DNA of 64,000 nucleotides from Crithidia expoeki (taxonomy: Eukaryota > Euglenozoa > Kinetoplastea > Trypanosomatida > Trypanosomatidae). The position numbers and the translations under genes were made by a program. The notes under the pieces were generated by a model that had not been told where the DNA came from, did not search any database, and was given only the letters and a program-made list of their open reading frames with translations. Where the stretch lies: the NCBI GenBank assembly GCA_900240875.1, contig OESE01000218.1, positions 310,001 to 374,000 of the forward strand, written 5' to 3'. Shown here piece by piece: positions 29,246 through 39,328 of this stretch. Positions within the stretch are counted from its first letter, which is position 1. Every line of letters starts with the position of its first letter.

Positions 29246-32200
29246 ATGCCGGTGAAGAAGGTCAGTACAGTCGTAGCAACATCATCCGGCGCCGCAGCGA
29301 TAGGTGTGGCGCGTCCGCGGAAAAGAACATCGCTCAACTCGGGCGGCCCCACAAACAGAAGTGAAGTGATTCTTCCATCCACAGCGGCAATCAATGTCGC
29401 AGCGGCGTCAGCAAAAAAAGCAGGGGCAAAAACTCGCATCTCGGTGACCTCCACCCCTATTACGGCGCAGCAAGCGGCCCTGGCAGCAGCACAATCCGTA
29501 CCCACTCCCCCTCCGCCAACGTCAAACGTCGCAGCCCCCGCATTCAGCTCGGTTAACACAACACCGAGCGCGCCACGCACCTGTGCAACCGCCGTCGGCT
29601 GTCACCCTGACCTGCACGCACCCGCTGCCGTTGCCGCCGCCGCCGCCACGAGCAGCAGTGGCGCTCACGCCAGCGGCAGTGACATAGCGTCAACCCCGAG
29701 CCACAAAACAACGGCCATGAAAGCTGCGTTTCCATCAGCTACAAAGGTCCGGCTTCCCGCAGCGTCATCGCAGACAACCACGGCGCCAGCAGCGGCACCG
29801 GCGCCGGCAGCGAGCTCTGACCCGCCAGCCGTGGCAGCGCCATCGCCAAATCAGCGCGGGGGACCGCATCACGCCGACAGCAACAATGTGAGCGTCAGTA
29901 CCAGTGCATCGATTGCTGCCACCGCGCCTGTTCTGCGTCGGCAACGCGGAAGTACTGGGGGAGGTGGTGCAAATCCTACTGGACCGGTCAGTTCTGGCAG
30001 CGCCGCACCGTCTACCAACAGCTCCCCCGTTCCAGTACTGCGAGCCACCAGAACCGCCATCTCCGCGGCGTCAACACCACCGCCGCAGCAGCAGCAGTCT
30101 GTTGCTGCCGCACCCGCTGTCCCATGTACATCTGCTGTTCAGCTTTCCCACTTAGCTAGTAGTGGAGATGGTGCCGCAATGGTGACTGCGACGACGAGCG
30201 CGCGGCCGTGTCACACCAGCGCCACGGTCCACATTGATGTCACCATTAACTCCGCGAAAGAAACAGCCTCCGCCTCTGATGCTGCCAACGCGGTGGTTGG
30301 GACGACGACAACAAAGACCTCTTTTTTACCTCCGGATCTGTCGACAGCTGTTGCCCCTACCGAATCTACGCGCGACGACCACGGACACAGCCGCGCCGCC
30401 GCTACGACGCCAGTTCGAAAGCGGACCAACACAGGCATAAAAACTAAGACCTCCGTTGCGGCAGCACCAACATCCTCTGAGGCCGCCGCGCCGACTACGA
30501 CAGCAGCAGTAACAACAGGATCAGCGCATGCTTCTGCGGAGCAGACGGCGAAGCGAAAGGTGGTACGTCGCACCAGTGATGGCGGCCCAAAGGCGGCGAC
30601 GTCGACACGCCCCTCGAGCACGGTGGCTTCCCGCAAATCGTCTACACGTGGGTCAGCCAGCACCCCTGCAACCGCTGCCAACACAGCCCCGCCAACCCGC
30701 GACTCATCCGTTGCGCAACCACTACCGTTGCAGCAACAGCAGCAGCAGCACAGCAGTGTCACGGCAGCGCCTCCCACAGCGCCCGACACGGAGAGCCTCA
30801 TCTCAACTGCACTCAACACCGCACGAGAGAGCGTGAGCGAGTTCGAGTCATCCGCAGTTAACACCGCCACTGTAACGTCAACAGTGAAGAACACGGTAGC
30901 GTCGCTGGCCACACTACCCCGCCACTCGCACGGCCCCGTTGTGACGGAGGAATGGACACGTAGCATTATCAAGCCCGGGGACGAGCAGTTGCTCTACGCG
31001 CCGGCCAACGCCGCGTTCGCACTGACGCCGTCGGGGGCGGTCGTCAAGGGCGCACGCGGCAGCGCCGTCATCGCCTCCCGAAAAGGCAGCAAGGGTCGCA
31101 CCTCTCCGTACGACTCGCAGCTGCGCCGCGCCCAGCAGACGGTGCTGCAACAGCGCCACATCGCAACGCCAACGCCGGGCCGCCGCACTATGATCGGCGC
31201 CGTCACCGGCGCCAGCGCTGCACACTCCGCGGCGTCTGGCGGAGGATCGGGTTCGCGCATCTGTTCAACCGTGAAGCGCAGCGGCACGCGTTTGCAGCAG
31301 CTGCGCCACGAAGCGGAGGAACGCCAGCGCTCGCTGAACGCAACGCTGTCGACGCCGAACAACGACGAGGGCTCCGCACTGCGAGCGCACGGGTGGACAG
31401 TGGGCCCGAGCATCGGTGGCCCCAACTCCGCCTCCCCGACCCCGTCGCATATGTCGGAAGCTTCCGTGAACACGGGCAGAGGCCTCGGCGGCGGTACCCC
31501 GATGTCGCGTCGCTCCACCGGTAGCAACGAGATTCCCATTGAGAACCTTCCCGGTGCTGCGTCCATCAGCGGCGGTTCTCGCCACACACCACCGGGCCAT
31601 AACGGGCAGCACACATCGCAGCAGCAGCAGCAACGGAATTCACCGTCATTCGCGCTCTTTGCACGACCCTCAACGAGGATCTTTGCCACCCCGAGTCCGC
31701 GCGGCAGCACCGGCACTAACGGGGTGCCAGGCATGATGGTGACGTTTGGCGTTAGCAACAACACGCCGTACTACACCGGCAACGAGGAACTGACGAAGCT
31801 GACCCGCGTGCGGGAGGACATGCTGCGCGCGCTCCTTCTGGCCTCCACAACCGCCACTCCCAGCACGGCGACACCCGCGAACGCGAAGGAAAATGGCGGC
31901 AGCGCCACCACCCCGCTCAGCAACCCCACCTCCTCGCTGCTCAACATGCAAGCCGGTCCGCGCCCCGGCGAAACCACAGCGTTGGGTAGCACCCCCGAGT
32001 CCGCCACCAAGCGTCCGCGGCAGCGCATCTACGGTGTTGACATCCGCCTGGGTGCTAATGGAGAGCCGGTGGTGTCACCACAGAAAGCACCCGCAGCGGA
32101 CGTATCGAAGCCGCGTGGACGGTTAAGCAGCAAAGGCGCCGAAACTATCCTCATCTCCTCCATCCGTCAGGAACTCTACGGCGCTGCGAGTGCGGATGGC

Positions 32201-34411
32201 AGTGGCATTTCGTATCTCTCACCTGCACGGAACCCTGCCGCTGCAGCGCGTGGTGGCAGTATTGGCGGAAGTTCGAGTGGCGCTGGCGCTTCAACGCGGC
32301 CAAAAATCAGCACTACCGCGACCGGCCCAGGGGATTCCACATTCTCGGCGACAAACTCCGCGCCGCGGCTGCCGCGACGATCGGCAGTGACGGTGGCCCT
32401 CGCAAACCTGCAGCCGGCGAACACGCTGGGGGAACGCGTGCGTGCAGAGCTGGTTCGACAGTCGGAGCAGACACAGAAAACAGCTCCCGTGCCACGTTTA
32501 GGCAACGGCGAAAAAACAGCCGAAGCTGCTACGGCTACGGCTAAGGCGACTAATAATACCTCCTCCGTCTCCGCACCTCCACGGGCGGCACCGCTCTCCT
32601 TCGAGGAAGCCACGCGACGCCTCCTCCTGGACCCGTTCTTCCCGCTTGTCAGCGAAGAAAACTACCAGCGGCTAGTGCTTCAAAACGACGAGTACAATGA
32701 ACGTAAGGCGCTGGTAGTGCGCATCTGTGCGATGCCACCGCCAAAACCGTCGCCTCTGCCAAACGGTGGCGGTGGTAGTGCAGGCGATGACGGAGCACAG
32801 TCGCGTCGCTCCGGCACTGTAGGGCCAAAGGCGGCGCGTGCGCTGGAAATAGACCTCGCTGAGGCAGACGAGATGCCAAGCGTAGATACCCTCGCTGCCA
32901 CAACGTCGGTCGACACCTCGACGACAACGCCGTCGTTGCCAGTCTCTTTCTCCCTCTGCACGTTATCTCCAGGCGGAGGTGGGAACAACGCATCGAGCAG
33001 TCTCAGCAGCAATAACAACGGCAACGGTGGTGGTGCCGCGCCGCGTCGTCCGTCGGTGCAGTACGGCGGTCCCACCACCTTCCTCTCCCCGACGCAGGTG
33101 CGCGCACGCTCGCCGTCGCCCGGTCCGCGACCCACGTCACCGCCCCTGGCCGCCGCACTTAACTCACCCTCTGCGCTGTCGCCAGCGCGCGACAGCAAGC
33201 TGATTGTAAACGCCGTGATGCCGTCAGAGAAGACCGGCCCCATTAAACCTCTTGTCCTGAGCAGTGTGTGGTACGCCCCCACTACGGTACCGGCAGACGC
33301 CGGCCAATCGAATGCCTTCCAATCCACGCTGTGCCCGAGCAACGTGAACAACGGCACCAGCACCTCGATGGGCAACTCGCCACGACGCGCGTACTCGCGG
33401 AGCCCGTCCGCGAGCCGGTCATCGTCGCGCCATGCCGCCCGCCGCGGGTCCCTCTTCCACGGTACACAGCAGAACGTGTTTTCCGGCGCGCCAGCTAGTC
33501 AGAGCGTCAGCAGTGACAGTGAGAGCACCGCGTCAGATGAGGCCGTTGACGGTGCGGAGACGGCGTTGCGGCGGGTGCTTCCGCTATGGGGGCCGTTTCG
33601 TACGGCAATATCAAGTCACTCACCGCAGCCACCGACATCCGCGACGGGGACGGCGTCGTGTTCCGCCTCCACCCGGCTGCATCGCAACTCAAACAGCGCC
33701 AGTACCACAAGCGCGTCCAGTGTGCGCAGTAGCGGCCACAAAGGGAAAAAGGTGGGCGACAGCAAGAGCCACGCCGCCGTGTTACCGCCGGCAGTGCTGG
33801 ATGAGCTGGAGGCGTACGTGCACTTCTTTATGAAGCGTTTCCGCAACGCTAACGCGGCCACCGCAGCGTTAGTTGGCGACGTGCCAGAGACGCCGGTGGC
33901 GCTGCAGCGGGCCATTCGTCAGAGCCTGCGGCTGTCGTGCGACAGCGTCGCCAGCGGGGTGGCGGCCGACGACGTGGATGGCGTGTCGACGGAGCTACAG
34001 GACCCGCTCGACGACGGCAGCTACCACAGCCAGAACGTCCAGTACGTCCTCGACCTGCTGGGCTCGCTGTTGCAGATGCAGGACTCGTTCTGCGAAGACG
34101 TCAACGGTGGGCGAGCAGCGGCACGGGGAACGAAGAGGAATCAAGCAGAACTGACGGAGACAGAGTTCCTCACCACGGTGATGTGGCACCCCCCGTTGGA
34201 CAGAGGCGGTCAGTACGACACCGACGATGATCTGCTGCAGAAACCTAGCGGTGGTGTTGGCGGCAAGTTTACCCGGATAGTGCGAAAGTCGCGTGCGCAA
34301 CTGACGCCAAAGCTACGCAATCCTGAGCTGCATGCGGTGGAGCTCATGTTTTCAAATCACTGCGGTGCAGCAGCCGCGAAGAGCAATACGACAGCGGAAG
34401 AAAAAGGCTGA
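29246..34411 (+). CDS. Hypothetical 1,721-residue Ala/Ser/Thr-rich protein
   Basis: A long protein that I do not recognise. The first 550 residues are low-complexity (Ala, Thr, Ser, Pro, short Gln runs). Islands that look conserved and partly folded follow: a W-T-R-S-I-I-K-P-G-D-E-Q-L-L segment near residue 570 continuing into a basic stretch; E-L-T-K-L-T-R-V-R-E-D-M-L near 845; A-E-T-I-L-I-S-S-I-R-Q-E-L near 965; F-E-E-A-T-R-R-L-L-L-D-P-F-F near 1120; and helical segments near 1515-1540 and 1595-1615. Ser-Pro and Arg-Ser clusters around 1280-1410 are likely phosphorylation sites. No membrane segment or catalytic motif was seen. It could be a scaffold or cytoskeleton-associated protein, but that is a guess from composition. 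The start is the first ATG in frame after a pyrimidine tract. The unbroken 5.2-kb frame with GC-rich third positions makes it a real gene. Confidence 0.8.
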   Translation: MPVKKVSTVVATSSGAAAIGVARPRKRTSLNSGGPTNRSEVILPSTAAINVAAASAKKAGAKTRISVTSTPITAQQAALAAAQSVPTPPPPTSNVAAPAFSSVNTTPSAPRTCATAVGCHPDLHAPAAVAAAAATSSSGAHASGSDIASTPSHKTTAMKAAFPSATKVRLPAASSQTTTAPAAAPAPAASSDPPAVAAPSPNQRGGPHHADSNNVSVSTSASIAATAPVLRRQRGSTGGGGANPTGPVSSGSAAPSTNSSPVPVLRATRTAISAASTPPPQQQQSVAAAPAVPCTSAVQLSHLASSGDGAAMVTATTSARPCHTSATVHIDVTINSAKETASASDAANAVVGTTTTKTSFLPPDLSTAVAPTESTRDDHGHSRAAATTPVRKRTNTGIKTKTSVAAAPTSSEAAAPTTTAAVTTGSAHASAEQTAKRKVVRRTSDGGPKAATSTRPSSTVASRKSSTRGSASTPATAANTAPPTRDSSVAQPLPLQQQQQQHSSVTAAPPTAPDTESLISTALNTARESVSEFESSAVNTATVTSTVKNTVASLATLPRHSHGPVVTEEWTRSIIKPGDEQLLYAPANAAFALTPSGAVVKGARGSAVIASRKGSKGRTSPYDSQLRRAQQTVLQQRHIATPTPGRRTMIGAVTGASAAHSAASGGGSGSRICSTVKRSGTRLQQLRHEAEERQRSLNATLSTPNNDEGSALRAHGWTVGPSIGGPNSASPTPSHMSEASVNTGRGLGGGTPMSRRSTGSNEIPIENLPGAASISGGSRHTPPGHNGQHTSQQQQQRNSPSFALFARPSTRIFATPSPRGSTGTNGVPGMMVTFGVSNNTPYYTGNEELTKLTRVREDMLRALLLASTTATPSTATPANAKENGGSATTPLSNPTSSLLNMQAGPRPGETTALGSTPESATKRPRQRIYGVDIRLGANGEPVVSPQKAPAADVSKPRGRLSSKGAETILISSIRQELYGAASADGSGISYLSPARNPAAAARGGSIGGSSSGAGASTRPKISTTATGPGDSTFSATNSAPRLPRRSAVTVALANLQPANTLGERVRAELVRQSEQTQKTAPVPRLGNGEKTAEAATATAKATNNTSSVSAPPRAAPLSFEEATRRLLLDPFFPLVSEENYQRLVLQNDEYNERKALVVRICAMPPPKPSPLPNGGGGSAGDDGAQSRRSGTVGPKAARALEIDLAEADEMPSVDTLAATTSVDTSTTTPSLPVSFSLCTLSPGGGGNNASSSLSSNNNGNGGGAAPRRPSVQYGGPTTFLSPTQVRARSPSPGPRPTSPPLAAALNSPSALSPARDSKLIVNAVMPSEKTGPIKPLVLSSVWYAPTTVPADAGQSNAFQSTLCPSNVNNGTSTSMGNSPRRAYSRSPSASRSSSRHAARRGSLFHGTQQNVFSGAPASQSVSSDSESTASDEAVDGAETALRRVLPLWGPFRTAISSHSPQPPTSATGTASCSASTRLHRNSNSASTTSASSVRSSGHKGKKVGDSKSHAAVLPPAVLDELEAYVHFFMKRFRNANAATAALVGDVPETPVALQRAIRQSLRLSCDSVASGVAADDVDGVSTELQDPLDDGSYHSQNVQYVLDLLGSLLQMQDSFCEDVNGGRAAARGTKRNQAELTETEFLTTVMWHPPLDRGGQYDTDDDLLQKPSGGVGGKFTRIVRKSRAQLTPKLRNPELHAVELMFSNHCGAAAAKSNTTAEEKG

Positions 34412-34975
34412 CGACCTTGTGTAGCTCACCCGTTTATGTGATCATAACTTGACATCGCAAATGAACTGAATGCCATGAGTATTACTTTTTTTGTTCTCTT
34501 CCGGTGTCTGCATCCGAGGATGCACTGGCGTTGATGCAACTTAGATTAGAATAATTGCCATTATTTAACATTTAAAAAAAAAATAGGAAAAAATTGTGTG
34601 TATAGTTTGGAGAAGCACCTTGTACTGCACTACACCATTGTGTACAAGAAATGAGCCCGTGTGACTTTCGCGCGTGTTGAAAAACAAACATCGTGCTATA
34701 TTACTGAACTAATTTCGAAAGCGAGTCAGAGGTCCGCCGTGCTGCCCCTCTAAGAGTTATTCAGCAGCAGATAAAGCTTAAAACAGTCTTTTCGTATTGA
34801 CGTTGTTGCAAGAAAAACCTCATTGCTTCTTATACTGCCTATTGCTTCCGTCGATTGTCTTCGTTAAACTGATGTCCTTCAGTAGCACAGCAACACACGC
34901 ACGCACACACACAGAGACTCACTACCGTTAAAACAGTTAGACTGCGGACTTTAATCCACAAGCTGTTCGTTTTCC
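34412..34975 (+). other. Intergenic region with splice acceptor
   Basis: AT-rich with an A run near 34573-34583 and a short CA-rich stretch near 34894-34911. The best acceptor is AG at 34881-34882 after a pyrimidine-rich stretch (about 34845-34880). No gene is seen. Confidence 0.45.
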
Positions 34976-37102
34976 ATGCTCGTCCGGTTCTTTCCTTCGA
35001 GCCGCACGGTCGTCGTGGCGGCTACGTCGACGGTGCACGCGTGTTTGCCGGAGGGCTGCAGTAGCACCACTTCAACGACCGCAACTTTGCAGCGTCTTCG
35101 CAGCAGCCGTGTTGCACTGAGTTCATTCACGGCCACCGCACCAGCACCGATGTTGACACAGCGGCGCTTTATCGGTCCTCGTCAGTACTCTCCCAAGGGC
35201 TACCGCGAGGCTGCGGGGCGAGCTCCCATGAGTTTTGAGTTTGGGGAGGAGTGTAACAACCTCGCCCGCGCCGCCCACCAGACGAAGAACTACGGCGACG
35301 CGATTAGCTTGTACGACCGCGCGCTGACGATGCGGCGCGAAAAGTACGGCCCCATTCACGAGCAGTGTGCCGCCACGCTGCATAACATCGGCCGTGTCTT
35401 TATCGACATGAAGGAGTACGGCGCTGCGGAGAATGCCTTCACCGAAGCTGCAGCGATTTACGAGCAGGTGGAGGGCGAGGAGTCGCTCAAGTACGCCGAG
35501 TCAATGGAGCTGCTCGCGTTGTGCTACACCCACCTCAAGTTTCTCGACGAAGCAGAGAAGGCGTTCAAGGATAGTATTCGCATCTTCCGCAACCGGTGCT
35601 ACAATTATGGCAGCAACTCGTGGCTGCCGGATGACCGGACGCCGCCGATGGAACCGAACAAGAGCCCGCTGGCGTCGGCGGCGCACGCCCTTGCTGACTG
35701 CGCCGCGCTGTTTCTCCTCCGTAAGCAGGAGCATCAGGCAGTCGCCTTCCTCGAGGAGGCGCTGGAGATTCGGCGCTTCCTCTACAGCCGGCACGTCAAG
35801 TTTCGCCCCATGATTGCGCAGACGCTCAACAAGCTCTGCGAGCTGAAGAAGGCACTCGATGACCCGGTTGGAGCCGAAATGTGCATCAGCGAATGTCTGG
35901 AGATCTGCATAGAGACTCTCGGCCGCGACCACCCGGCCACGGCGCAGGCGACAAGCAGCAAGGCGGGCCTGCTGGCCGCCAAGAAACAATTCCGAGACGC
36001 GTTGCGGCTGTACGAGGAGAGCACGACCACCTACGCCATGACACTCGGCAAAGACTCGCCTCTGTTCGGCCAGGAGCTCATGAAACTAGGCCGCTGTCAG
36101 GAGCTGTGTGAAGATTACGTGAGTGCCGAAAAGTCTTTTGAGCGTGGAATGGCCATCATCAAGAAGGCCTTTGGCCAGGACAGTCTTCAGACAGCGGAGG
36201 CTGATGCCTTCTTCGGCTCGTTGCTGGCGCGCAAGCTTGAGATTGACCGGGCCGTTAGTATGTTCCGCGACGCCATCCGCATCCGCAAGGCGGCTGACAA
36301 GCAGGACCCACAGCTGGCCTACCTCTACCAAAAGATCGGTGACGCGTATGCGATGCGACGGGAGCCGCACGCTGAGGCGTACTTCCTGCTGGCCGTGGAT
36401 GCCTTCAAGCAGAATGCCACTGTCGAGCCGCTACAACGCACCTACATGACCGACGTCCTGGACGACCTTGGTCTCTTCTACTTGGACTTTCAGCACTACG
36501 AAAAGGCGGAAAAGTGCTTCAAAGAGGCCCTCGACACGCGTATTGAGATGCTCGGCGAAAACCACGCGACGGTGGCATACTCGTACAGCAATTTCGCTTT
36601 GCTATACCTGCAGCGTCAGGACTTTGCCAACTGTGAGAAGATGGCCGAGGCGGCGCTCGACATGTACGCGAAGACCGCCCGCTCGAACGTGTTGGCCCAG
36701 GCAGACGTGCAGACGACGCTCGGTCAGTGCTACCACCAGCAGAGCCAATTCGATAAGGCCCTGGCGATGCACGAGAAAGCGCTGAATGTGCGGCGCACCC
36801 GAGGCGACACGACGGAAACTGCGGTGGCAGAGTCACTGAACCACATTGCTCGAGTCTACGTGACGATGAAGCGCTACGGCAAGGCGTACCGCTATGTGAA
36901 GGAAGCGCGACGCCTGGTGTGGCAGTTTAACGTGGAGATAACGCAGCCTCTGCGCAACGAAATTGTGAAGACGGAGCAGATGATTCCGCCTATGGCGGAG
37001 TGGACAAACGACGAGCGTGTGGAGGCGCAGATCAAGTTAGAGGCGAGTCCAGATTCTGCCGCGTTAACAGCGGAAAAGAGCGCTTCGTCTGCCAAACTAT
37101 GA
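34976..37102 (+). CDS. TPR-repeat protein, kinesin-light-chain-like repeats, possible mitochondrial presequence
   Basis: A 708-residue protein. The first 70 residues are rich in Arg, Ser, Thr and Ala with almost no acidic residues, as in a mitochondrial targeting sequence. From about residue 87 to 660 it consists of tandem tetratricopeptide repeats of the longer TPR_12/kinesin light chain type, recognisable from units such as N-L-A-x2-x-x2-K-x-Y-x-x-A-I-x-L-Y-x-x-A-L and H-P-x-T-A-x-A, spaced about 42 residues apart. These form a helical solenoid for protein binding. No enzymatic domain is attached, and the C-terminus is a short charged tail. It could be a mitochondrial complex assembly or RNA-processing factor, but the sequence does not show which. 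The start is the first ATG after the acceptor at 34881-34882; a second in-frame ATG at residue 59 would remove the presequence-like part. Confidence 0.75.
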   Translation: MLVRFFPSSRTVVVAATSTVHACLPEGCSSTTSTTATLQRLRSSRVALSSFTATAPAPMLTQRRFIGPRQYSPKGYREAAGRAPMSFEFGEECNNLARAAHQTKNYGDAISLYDRALTMRREKYGPIHEQCAATLHNIGRVFIDMKEYGAAENAFTEAAAIYEQVEGEESLKYAESMELLALCYTHLKFLDEAEKAFKDSIRIFRNRCYNYGSNSWLPDDRTPPMEPNKSPLASAAHALADCAALFLLRKQEHQAVAFLEEALEIRRFLYSRHVKFRPMIAQTLNKLCELKKALDDPVGAEMCISECLEICIETLGRDHPATAQATSSKAGLLAAKKQFRDALRLYEESTTTYAMTLGKDSPLFGQELMKLGRCQELCEDYVSAEKSFERGMAIIKKAFGQDSLQTAEADAFFGSLLARKLEIDRAVSMFRDAIRIRKAADKQDPQLAYLYQKIGDAYAMRREPHAEAYFLLAVDAFKQNATVEPLQRTYMTDVLDDLGLFYLDFQHYEKAEKCFKEALDTRIEMLGENHATVAYSYSNFALLYLQRQDFANCEKMAEAALDMYAKTARSNVLAQADVQTTLGQCYHQQSQFDKALAMHEKALNVRRTRGDTTETAVAESLNHIARVYVTMKRYGKAYRYVKEARRLVWQFNVEITQPLRNEIVKTEQMIPPMAEWTNDERVEAQIKLEASPDSAALTAEKSASSAKL

Positions 37103-37628
37103 GAAGTGGCAGGCCACGGAGAGGGAAAACAAGGTGAAGAAGCTGACCTGTTGTTGCAGAATGCCTGGTAGTGCTTACTCTTGTTGATTGAGAAGGAGTT
37201 TACTGCCCGTCGACAGTGACATTTTTTTTTTTTTTTTGCAAGGACTCCTTTTCCTATCCACACAACTTGTTAAGTTCCCAACAATAAATAGAAACGAAAT
37301 GTAATTTGTGCGCTAGTAGAAGTACCTTAATAGATCTGATGGATGTCTCCTTCACGACCTGAAGGGTCGTTGGTAACGTTTGGCTTTGGCACTTCATTAG
37401 CATTGCACCGTTTCCTTTTTTGCCATCAAAGGACACGCGATCGGTAGTGGCAAGGTTCTAAACTCTGTCTTTCCCTTTACTCCCCCACTTTAGTTGTTCT
37501 AAAAGCACCAAAAGCAAATTTGCGTTTCTGTAAAGCAAGGAGGGAAACTCGTGTTGCTTCTTATCACTATTCATACTTGCCTTTACATCCCTCACACACA
37601 CACACACACACACTAACAGACAACCACA
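37103..37628 (+). other. Intergenic region with CA repeat
   Basis: It holds a T run near 37220-37235 and a (CA)n microsatellite at 37592-37613. The AG at 37618-37619 right after the repeat would give a leader of only nine template-encoded bases before the V-ATPase ATG; other AGs upstream are possible. Confidence 0.45.
37592..37613 (+). repeat. (CA)n microsatellite in the leader of the V-ATPase D gene
   Basis: An uninterrupted CA dinucleotide repeat of about 11 units sits 15 bases upstream of the start codon, between the pyrimidine tract and a likely splice acceptor. Confidence 0.85.
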
Positions 37629-38465
37629 ATGTCCAGCACCAACCGCTACCCGGCCCTGCCGAGCCGTATGTCCCTCATCGCATTCAAGACACGTCTGAAG
37701 GGTGCGCAGAAGGGCCACAGTCTGTTGAAGAAAAAGGCTGATGCATTGTCGCTGCGCTACCGCGCCGTCATGAGTGAGCTGCATGCTGCAAAGCTAGAAA
37801 TGGCAGACCAAATCAAGGGCTCGTATTTTACTATTACGCAGGCGCAATTCATCGCCGGTGATATCAGTCTGGCCGTGCAGGAGTCGCTGAAGATCCCGAC
37901 ATACACGATGGAGCTGCAGGTGGAGAACATTGCCGGTGTGCAGGTGCCGAGCTTCCATACTCACAACGACGATACCGGTGACGCATCGGCCGATGGCGCG
38001 GCGGAGTCTCGCTTGACGACCGCTAATCTCTCGGCTACCCCCGGCACCGCCGCTGGCTCCCTCACCGCCGGTCTCGGCAAGGGTGGTGAACAGATTAAGG
38101 AAGCCTACAGCGCCTTTCGTCAGACTTTGTCTCTCCTTGTGAAAATCGCATCGCTACAGACGAGCTGGACAACACTGGATATTGCGCAGAAAGTGACGAA
38201 CCGTCGTGTGAATGCCTTGGAGAAGGTTGTGATCCCACGTGTTCAGAACACCCTTAGCTACATCACCTCAGAGCTCGACGAGCAGGAGCGTGAGGAGTTC
38301 TTCCGTTTGAAAATGGTGCAGAAGAAGAAGAAGGCTGTGGCCAAGATCCAGCAGGCAGCACGCGATGTGGAAACGGCCGGTGTCGAGGCAGAGCGCACGC
38401 GGCAGCGCGACATTCTCATCGCCCAGCGCGACGGCGGCGTTGCCGAGTCGGACATGGTGGTATGA
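37629..38465 (+). CDS. V-type proton ATPase subunit D
   Basis: A 278-residue protein matching V-ATPase subunit D throughout. The N-terminal helix carries the diagnostic region L-K-G-A-Q-K-G-H-S-L-L-K-K-K-A-D-A-L, followed by R-Y-R-A-V-M. The C-terminal helix has T-x-R-R-V-N-A-L-E-K-V-V-I-P-R and the basic E-F-F-R-L-K-M-V-Q-K-K-K segment. Subunit D is the central rotor shaft of the V1 sector and couples ATP hydrolysis to proton pumping in acidocalcisomes, endosomes and lysosomes. The chain is slightly longer than the usual 245-260 residues because of a Thr/Ala/Gly-rich loop at about residues 115-155, between the two long helices. Both ends fit the family, and the start is the only sensible ATG. 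Confidence 0.96.
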   Translation: MSSTNRYPALPSRMSLIAFKTRLKGAQKGHSLLKKKADALSLRYRAVMSELHAAKLEMADQIKGSYFTITQAQFIAGDISLAVQESLKIPTYTMELQVENIAGVQVPSFHTHNDDTGDASADGAAESRLTTANLSATPGTAAGSLTAGLGKGGEQIKEAYSAFRQTLSLLVKIASLQTSWTTLDIAQKVTNRRVNALEKVVIPRVQNTLSYITSELDEQEREEFFRLKMVQKKKKAVAKIQQAARDVETAGVEAERTRQRDILIAQRDGGVAESDMVV

Positions 38466-39328
38466 TGCAGCAAGTAAATTGAATACAGCTCTCCCCCATT
38501 TTCTGTGAATGGCACGTAGAGTCGCTCTTCATATGTACCCCTCTCGCTCGTTGTTCTTAACTACTAGTGTGGTCTTATCGACAATTGTGTATTCCCCGTA
38601 ACACGACTTCGCGCTATTTCGTATTGTTACCGTCGTTGTCATTTGCTGCAGCCGATGATTGGTTTACCAAAAGCAGATCCTTTGTGTTGTCGTTTGTTGG
38701 CACTACTACTGTACTGATGATTCTGTGTTGCTCATTTCCTTGAGGCCGTTGAGGATCGGACCCCAAGCAGCGGTGGGTTTCTCAATTTTAGCTAAACTCA
38801 ACTGAACAAGGGGGAAAAAAGGACGAAAAGAAGCGCTTTCTGCTTGTTTGTTTTGTTATTCGTAAATAAAAGAGAGGCGTGATGTGCCTCCCACGACAGG
38901 AGTGACAAGGCGCTGACAGGACTTATTCCCGAGGCATCAAAGCCGTCTGCGCCGTCAAACAGACGGCAATATTTACGTTTAGTGTCTTCGTCATTCAGAA
39001 ATGAACCACTCATGTTTTGAGTATTTCCCACCATTTAATCGGGCCTTAAAACGGCCCCGAACGCAACAGGTGTTTCTTTTCATCCCGTCTACTGTACCCC
39101 TCATGTCTGCCTTCACCTGTATTCATTTATTTCTCCTCGTCGTCCTTTCGCGCCTCACTGGGAGCTACGTCATAAGCAAATTTTCAAGTATTACATTCAA
39201 TTCTTCTTGTTATTGTTGCGCTTACGGCGGTGAAAATAAAGGGTCAAAGCCTTTTGTCAATATTTTACGTTTCCACACAAAACGTGCACTGCGTCAACCG
39301 AAAACAAAAGACTGATTATTCAGTTGTA
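38466..39328 (+). other. Intergenic region, 0.86 kb
   Basis: No supported gene. A pyrimidine-rich region at about 39080-39157 is followed by AGs at 39162-39163 and 39187-39188, possible acceptors. A 104-codon open frame (39001-39315) overlaps this tract and lacks coding character. Confidence 0.45.

Noticed and set aside
39001-39315. 104-codon + frame before the EEP-type gene
   Set aside because: It overlaps the pyrimidine tract and possible acceptors of the next gene and has AT-rich, non-coding composition.
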